64,000 nucleotides of DNA from NCBI RefSeq assembly GCF_933775445.1, contig NC_065872.1:6572001-6636000 (forward strand), read 5' to 3'. The number at the start of each line of letters is the position of its first letter. The stretch's first letter is position 1. The position numbers and the translations under genes are program-made. The DNA is from Argentina anserina. Lineage: Eukaryota; Streptophyta; Magnoliopsida; Rosales; Rosaceae. Positions 57,971-64,000 of this stretch are shown one piece after another. The notes beneath the pieces were generated by a model. It was not told the origin of the DNA and ran no database searches. It saw only the letters and a list, made by a program, of their open reading frames with translations.

Positions 57971-60006
57971 ATGAGGAAGCTTTGTCCAAATATCGATAGA
58001 GATGATGGCCTCGAGACTGTTCTCGAGGTCCCCATACCGGAAGAGATGTTCACTAGTATGGGAAGCAATGTAACGTTACGGTGGCAAAACATGCAGACAT
58101 TGATGAAGGCTCAGACCTCCGACAAATGGTCGGCACCGGTCATTGCCGGACGATTTAATGAGCTGCGGTTCTTGCTTTACCTTGTAGGCTCTCCTCTTAT
58201 CCCTCTTCAAGTTCAGTTGGGTCATTCCGTCCACCGCCCAGTTAGAGATTCTTCAATTGTAAGGATATCCATGAATCCATATCATTTTGTGGTTTGTCAT
58301 CAATCCATATCTCATTTCTGTTATATTACAGTATTCGTTTCTTTACAAATTACATCAAATATCGTCGTAGCATGTCCCGTGCATATTTTCCGAAAGCGAG
58401 AATGAATAACTTGTCACAGAGGTTGAGAACTCAATAAACTGCGTGTCAAGTAGACGAAAAGTAAGACTGGAGATTCAATTAACATTACATGCAAATGGAG
58501 ATTAAGAATTCAATTAGATCTAATTAGATCAAACACTCGAAAAAAAAAATTGAGCTTCAATTGATCTCGGCGCATATATTGTGCAAGTATAAAAAAAAGG
58601 TCAATTCCGAACCATAATTGAAATTTTCCGCAAACAGCATGTAACATGTATATTCCATTACTTTCGGATCAATTTTTATCTATTTGCATAAATGGTGAGT
58701 GGATAGGCCGGTATATATATTGAAGCATTAAACTATATACCTAGGTATCTCGATTCTCGATCATGAATCTCACTTTAGAGATGTGTTCAGAAAATATGGT
58801 ACAAATTAGAAAAAGAATTCAAAGCCTCGAACAAAATTAAGAAAAATAAAACTTGTTTCGATCTCATATATATTTTTCAAGACAAATTGCTTTCTTCTCC
58901 TAAAAAATTCTGACGTTCACTGTCCCATTGCTGCAATGAGAACTCTAATTAAGTTTTTCCGCTTTGATAATTTCTTGTCCATGCTTACAGCAAGCTTCAA
59001 CGGCCAAATACACAGCGGCGACGGGAGGCCAAGGGGCACTGAACTCAGTGACCAGCATGTGTGTTACTGGGCAGGTAGAGATTAGTGCATCGGATTTTCA
59101 TCAAGGGGACCGAGCCACGAGGTGAAAAAAAGCGCGGCCGAGACTGGGGGATTCTTACTGTGGCAAAAAAATCCAGACTTGTGGTGCTTAGAGCTTGTTG
59201 TGTCTGGCTGCAAGGTCATCTGCGGAAGCAACGGCAAGCTTTCATGGCGGCATTCCTCTAACCAACAAACACCAATCTCACAAGGTCCTCCTAGACCCCT
59301 GCGTCGTTTTCTCCAGGTAAACTTTCTTTCTTCGATCAGCATTTCGTTAGTTTTTGAGTTTTTCTGAAAAATATGCATGACAAGCTTGTTTCTCGGAGCG
59401 AGACTATTAGTACTACTAGAGTTACTTCATATAATTGTGCACTTGGTGTTGAGTTGTTGACAAGAACCTTTATCTTAATTGTACTGATGATCGATAGGAT
59501 GACTTATATAGGGTTTGGACCCAAGGGCCACGGCCCTTCTATTCGCGGATGCAATGTGCATCGGCGAGAAGATCATCAACAATGACGACTGCTTCATTCT
59601 CAAGCTCGACACAAGTCCGGCCATTCGGGAGCAACAAAGCGGTCCAAACTACGAGATAATCCACCACACAATCTGGGGATACTTCAGCCAACGTTCGGGT
59701 CTCCTTGTACAGTTCGAGGACTCAAGGCTACTTAGAATGACCAATAAGGGAGACGACACAGATGTGTTTTGGGAAACCAGCACTGAGTCGGTTATAAATG
59801 ACTATAAGTACGTCGAAGGACTCAACATTGCGCACAGCGGAAAAACTCGAGTCAAGGTTTTTAGATACGGGGAGCAGTCCGCAAACCACAAGAGGGAGAT
59901 GGAAGAAACGTGGAAGATTCATGAGGTGGATTTTAATATCTGGGGTTTGACAACGGAGTACTTTCTGCCTCCTGCTGACATAGATCAGAAGAAGCAGGAT
60001 AGTTGA
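57971..60006 (+). CDS. DUF620 family protein, with apparent frameshift
   Basis: Plant-specific DUF620 protein of unknown function. Exons: 57971-58258, 58991-59316 and 59512-60006, GT-AG, phase 0. It starts MRKLCPNIDRDDGLETVLEV, a typical family N-terminus. Recognisable blocks are VGSPLIPLQVQLGHSVHRPV, then CVTGQVEISASDFHQGD, FLLWQKNPDLWCLELVVSGC, KVICGSNGKLSWRHSSNQQT, PRPLRRFLQ, IIHHTIWGYFSQRSGLLVQF and DFNIWGLTTEYFLPPAD. Two oddities occur in exon 2. ASTAKY runs straight into TAATGGQG, where relatives have about five more residues (IVQQY). The frame also shifts between 59075 and 59122, with a TGA at 59123-59125 in the original frame. The rest is intact. It is either a recent pseudogene or a sequence error. 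It is the only plus-strand gene seen. Confidence 0.75.
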
Positions 60007-60849
60007 TTCGTTCTGAGACAGAACGAGCATATATAATGGAATAGTAAAAATTTTGTGTGTGTGTTTTCCCCCTTATGGTGAGAAGAGATAGCTAACTTAC
60101 TCTAAAGAGAATTTGTAAATACTAACGAACGCAAGCAATATATGCATGACAAAGAAAAGGTTTGAAGTTTTGAACGACTGTTTTCTTAATGTAATCTTCA
60201 AGGCTTCAACAGTCTTCGATTTTTGTGTTTTCTTTAAAGGAGAAACTCTGAAGTTTGATCTTCATCGATCGAACACTGTAAATATCAACTTATCAAGTTC
60301 TTGTTTCTCACAGTTGCTTCTGGTTTAAGCTTAGAAGTTAATTAGTGGATTGAATCAATAAACCAATGTCCAGTACGGTGTAAGAGGTCTTAACGGGTTA
60401 AATGGTACCGCTATATTGAACTATTTTCTTGTTTGCCTTAACATGATCACTCTTAACATGACCATTCTTATTCTGATGAAGATGTGCCGCTTAATTAATT
60501 ACAACTTTTGAGCTTGCTAGAATGGAACTGCTGAGACATGACTCACAAGAGTGTGGATCGGAGTTGCAGGTGGGTCAAACATCATTGTGCACACAATGGA
60601 TGCTCATACTAGGTGGCTTGCGAAGAGATCGAGCTACAAAATTATATGGTTCCTATTGGGCTTCCTATAAGGATATATGACCTATATTTTAGATCCTCTT
60701 CTTATAGCAAGATTAGATTGCTGCATGGAGATCGAAAGTAACATACCAACTTAAGCATTCAAGTGATTCAACAAAAACTTCAGCATTCAAATCCATCCCT
60801 TTATATTTATTTATTGAGTTCAGTTAAATCTAATTAACTACAATGTAGC
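60007..60849. other. 3' flank of the DUF620 gene and transporter pseudogene
   Basis: Contains the presumed 3' untranslated region of DUF620, then AT-rich DNA. A GAA microsatellite (about 60864-60887) marks the truncated end of the transporter relic. No other gene. Confidence 0.4.
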
Positions 60850-61322
60850 GCTGAAATTTAGGAAGAAGAAGAAGAAGAAGAAGAAAACCCAAGCTAACAC
60901 GGATATCCCTGCAAACATAAAGTATGTCCCTCCTATTGTAATTGCCTTATAAATTGGAATGAAACTCATTGAAACTCTAGCATTTATAACTCTGTTCACA
61001 GCCACCCCAATACTAGTCCCTCGTGCGTTGTACCCTCAACTTCAAAGGGAAATCTCAGCGCTATAAACCATGTAATTGGCCCGAGTCCGATAGAGAAGAA
61101 AGCCACAAATACATACACTGTCAGTCCAAACCCTAATCCTGCTAGAGATATAATCATCCCTGTAGTGCTTGTCAACAACAACTTCCTCCTACCAACCTTG
61201 TCAATCAGAAATGTTGCCAGCAGTATAAAAACATAGACTTTGTAATCCCGATCCCGATTGTGGCAAGCAAGAGCATGTCTTTGCTAGTAACACCAGCTTT
61301 CTTGAAGATCCTTGGACTAAAC

Positions 61323-61868
61323 TGTTAAACAGCGACAAGCGTGACCCGTGGACCAACTGTACCGATATTGTCTCAATTTAACCACCTCACAGGTGTTGGG
61401 TTTTAATCACAAAAGGCCTCGGTACAATTAGTTATTATCCACCCACTTATAAGCTTTATTTTCTTTGTCACTTCTTAGATGTGAGATCTCTCCTCTCCAA
61501 CACGCCAAATTAGGTTGCACGTGACAAATTAACATCTCACATACTGGGACGAAATAAACCAAGGTCCAGTAACCAACGACACTTGGTGACCATCCAATCG
61601 GAAACTCTCTGATGACATGATAATGACACTCATCTCGGGCCCACGACAGATTGGAGGCGCGACTGGAGAGGGACCTGCTCTGATACCATCTTAAACAGCG
61701 ACAAGCGTGGCCCGTTGACCAACTGTACCGATATTGTCCCAACTTAGCCACCTCACAGGTGTTGGGTTTTAATCACAAAAGGCCTCGGTACAATTGGTTA
61801 TTATCCACCAACTTATAAGCTTTATTTTCTTTGTCACTTCTTAGATGTGGGATCTCTCCTCTCCAACA
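61323..61868 (-). mobile_element. TRIM (miniature LTR retrotransposon) inside the transporter exon
   Basis: 546 bp with 180 bp LTRs (61323-61502 and 61689-61868) and a 186 bp interior. Target duplication TAAAC lies at 61318-61322 and 61869-61873. Excising the element rejoins GAATTGGCGATTTTGTTTA to AGTCCAAGGATC, the expected transporter reading. The left LTR is TGTTAAACAG...CTCCAACA on the plus strand; the right LTR starts TC instead of TG. Next to the right LTR, on the minus strand, is the primer binding site TGGTATCAGAGC for initiator Met tRNA. About nine differences separate the LTRs. No coding capacity, as expected for a TRIM. Confidence 0.92.
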
Positions 61869-62829
61869 TAAACAAAATCGCCAATTCTATACCGGTTGCA
61901 TGTTTGAAGAAATGAATTTCGATTGTAGCTAGCAAAATCCTCCGGACAGCAGGACTCGGCCTTAGTACTAATTCTTTCCACACCCCTTGTCCGCTATTCT
62001 TAGTATTTTTGTGCTTCACTAGATCATCATTATTAGTAGTTTCGTTAATACCCATCGCAATTTTAATGTCACGAAAACGAACTTGAGCTTCTTGTTTGGT
62101 ATTAGAAACCAGTTCCAACACTTTCTCAGCCTCCTCTAGACGACCTTGCATCACTAACCACCTTGGGGACTGTCATTTTGAGAATTCCAATAGTCAAAAG
62201 CAATTGATGGGAGTCCAGCAAACCCGAGCATCAATCTCCAGCCAAGTTTAAGAGCCAGTTTTCCGAAGAAGTAGTTCGATACGTACCCGAATAGGAGGCC
62301 AAGACTGATGCAGAGTTCCGGTAAAGAGGTTAGAATACCCCGTGAGGTGGTGGATGAAATTTCTGCTGCGTAAACCGGTGCGATCATAAGGGCAAAGCCA
62401 ACACCAATTCCAGAAGTGCACCTGCCGATCATTAGGACAGCGTAGTTTGGGCCGTAGCCCATTAGAACTGCGCCCACCAAGAAAATTATGGAGGATAGGA
62501 ATATGGTGTAACGACGACCAATGTAATCGGAGGTTCTTCCGGCAGCTAAGGACCAGATTAGGGCGCACAGGTTTAATATTCCGGCGAGGACCCCCACTTG
62601 TACATCATTGATTTTGAGATCTTCTTTTATGAAGATCATTGCTCCACTCATTACGGGCGGTATCAGATCAGAAAACAATTACATGCACAAATCAAGGCAT
62701 AGACGTATTAATGTACGTAAAATGAATTGTGATAAACATTTTAGTTTGATTATAACTCGATCCAAAGCTAATGAAACTAATCTGTCTATAAAAAATTGAT
62801 CCTGCTAATATATATATATATATATATAT

Positions 62830-63644
62830 AGTTCCTATCTAGAGTGAAGCTTCACTCTGAAATTTCAGAGTGAAGTTCCAATTTTGGCACATTTTTCGGT
62901 CAAATTTTTTCACCATAAGTGATTCAATATTTAGGTATGTTATTCAAGATCATCTATACAAAGTTTCATCCAATTTGACAATGGTTTGAGCTTTCAAAAT
63001 TGAGATTTACACGAACGGTTCACGTTGAACAGTTTTAATTCATTCATTGATTTAATCTAATTTCAATACCTTAACGATGTCTGAATTAGGTGAAATTTTG
63101 TAGAGATGATCTTGAATAGCATACCTAAATATTGAATCGCTTATGGTGAAAAAATTTGACCGAAAAGTGTGCCAAAATTGGAACTTCACTCGCTTCAATT
63201 TTAGCACTTTTTTCGGTCAAATTTTTTCACCATAAGCGATTTAATATTTATGTATTCTATTAGAGATCATCTCTACAAAATTTCATCTGATTCAGACATC
63301 GTTAAAGTATTGAAATTAGATTAAATCAATGAATGAATTAAAACTGTTCAACGTGAACCGTTTGTGTAAATCTCAATTTTAAAAGCTCAAACCATTGTCA
63401 AATTGGATGAAATTTTGTAGAGATGATCTTGAATAGCATACCTAAATATTGAATCGCTTATGGTGAAAATTTTTAACCGAAAAGTGTGCCAAAATTGGAG
63501 CTTTATTCTGTAATTCAAGAGTGAAGCTTCACTCTAGATAGAGACTCTAAATATTGAATCGCTTATGGTGAAAAATTTTGACCGAAAAGTGTGCCAAAAT
63601 TGGAGCTTCATTCTGTAATTTCAGAGTGAAGCTTCACTTTAGAT

Positions 63645-63651
<7 letters not shown>
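62830..63651. repeat. 822 bp compound inverted-repeat array in the transporter intron
   Basis: Three units share AAATTGAATCGCTTATGGTG-type phrases: 62830-63190 is itself a palindrome, 63195-63543 is largely its inverted copy, and 63544-63651 is a partial third copy repeating the end of the second. The outer ends are inverted: AGTTCCTATCTAGAGTGAAG on the left, AGTCTCTATCTAAAGTGAAG when the right is inverted. TA runs flank the array (62807-62829 and 63651-63680). It is a nested MITE cluster able to form a long hairpin. Confidence 0.75.
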
Positions 63652-63723
<72 letters not shown>

Positions 63724-63734
63724 TGTGTGTGTAT
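63651..63734. repeat. Compound microsatellite (TA)n(GA)n(GT)n
   Basis: TA run to about 63680, GA run to about 63721, then a GT run, close to the donor of exon 1 of the transporter relic at 63741. Confidence 0.9.
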
Positions 63735-63875
63735 TACGTACCGTAGCCAAATATGATGGAGATTACAGAGGCAACCACAGCGCAAGCGAAAGCACTCTTT
63801 TGAACTTATCTATTGGGGTACTTAATTTTCTGCAGTACCCTGCTTCTCAAACCCCATTGAAGACCTGGCTTCCAT

Positions 63876-64000
63876 AACTATGTGTGTTTCAGACCGCAAG
63901 TAATTAACTTCTGTTCTAGCCTACGAAGTGTTCGTAGCTTCTCCTCTCCAATATATGAGACGTCTCTGCTATAACATCCTTTCTTAATCACATAGGGTCT
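63876..64000. other. Upstream flank of the transporter pseudogene
   Basis: Window edge. It lies upstream of the ATG of the transporter relic and holds nothing else recognisable. Confidence 0.4.

Larger units (their letters stand above)
60850..63875 (-). pseudogene. PLT: Polyol/monosaccharide transporter (PLT-type) pseudogene
   Basis: Relic of a plasma-membrane H+/polyol symporter of the major facilitator superfamily. Exon 1 about 63742-63875 (CAVVASVISIIFGYG); exon 2 about 60860-62660 with MSGAMIFIKEDLKINDVQVG, GRTSDYIGRRYTIF, GRCTSGIGVGFALMIAPVYA, LTSLPELCISLGLLFGYVSN, MQGRLEEAEKVL, LRPSPAVRRILLATIEIHFF, FSPRIFKKAGV and LLLTSTTGMIISLAGLGFGL. Lesions are a stop and frame changes in exon 1, no clear AG at the exon 2 acceptor, one extra and two missing bases near 62155-62200 (MTESPRWLV destroyed), a TRIM insertion at 61323-61868, a frameshift near 61225, others near 61060, and loss of the C-terminal PETKG region. 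It cannot be functional. Confidence 0.9.

Noticed and set aside
1..64000. tRNA, rRNA and other structured RNA genes
   Set aside because: I looked for GGTTCGA-type B boxes with matching A boxes and for rRNA-like blocks and found none convincing. TGGTATCAGAGC sites are retrotransposon primer sites, not tRNA genes.

Overview
This is a plant nuclear window, almost certainly from a eudicot. All intact genes are interrupted by GT-AG introns, the intergenic DNA is AT-rich, and it is filled with Ty1/copia LTR retrotransposons, a TRIM and palindromic MITE-like elements. A polyol transporter relic and the repeat style would fit Rosaceae, but that is a weak inference. Nearly every gene lies on the minus strand; the only plus-strand gene is the DUF620 locus at 57971-60006. 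Exon boundaries were worked out by hand from splice signals and family knowledge.

Left part (1-10800): the left edge carries a repeat fragment. It is followed by a ten-exon U1 snRNP 70K gene (1725-5886) with a 1.4 kb intron in the RRM, and an eight-exon PERK-type proline-rich receptor-like kinase (7018-9942). A young copia element without integrase (10800-14683) sits about 0.86 kb upstream of the kinase start.

Middle (14.7-39 kb): a dispersed F-box cluster holds one intact two-exon gene (18000-19584), one pseudogene broken by point lesions and a 167 bp retroposed insert (22796-24826), one intact single-exon gene (31601-32689) and a possible relic (about 16790-17200). Between and around them are a gag-only LTR element (27367-30680), a Mutator-type MITE with an exact 9 bp target duplication (34511-34838), palindromic elements inside TA microsatellites, and an apparently intronless pseudogene of a small plastid membrane protein (35113-35578).

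Housekeeping block (36.7-45.9 kb): an ANP32-related acidic LRR protein, pBRP (plant-specific TFIIB-related protein) and a DUF1195 membrane protein. All three reading frames are intact.

Right part (47-64 kb): a decayed 6.5 kb copia element with nearly identical LTRs (47071-53545), a small three-exon gene for an unrecognised 99-residue protein (53913-54794), more TA-nested palindromes, a DUF620 gene with a frameshift, and a polyol transporter pseudogene (60850-63875). That pseudogene is cut by a TRIM element with perfect 5 bp target duplications and carries an 822 bp compound inverted-repeat array in its intron.

No operon-like or shared-pathway logic links the genes. The main interest is the mobile-element biology: several independent insertions with readable target duplications, some inside genes.
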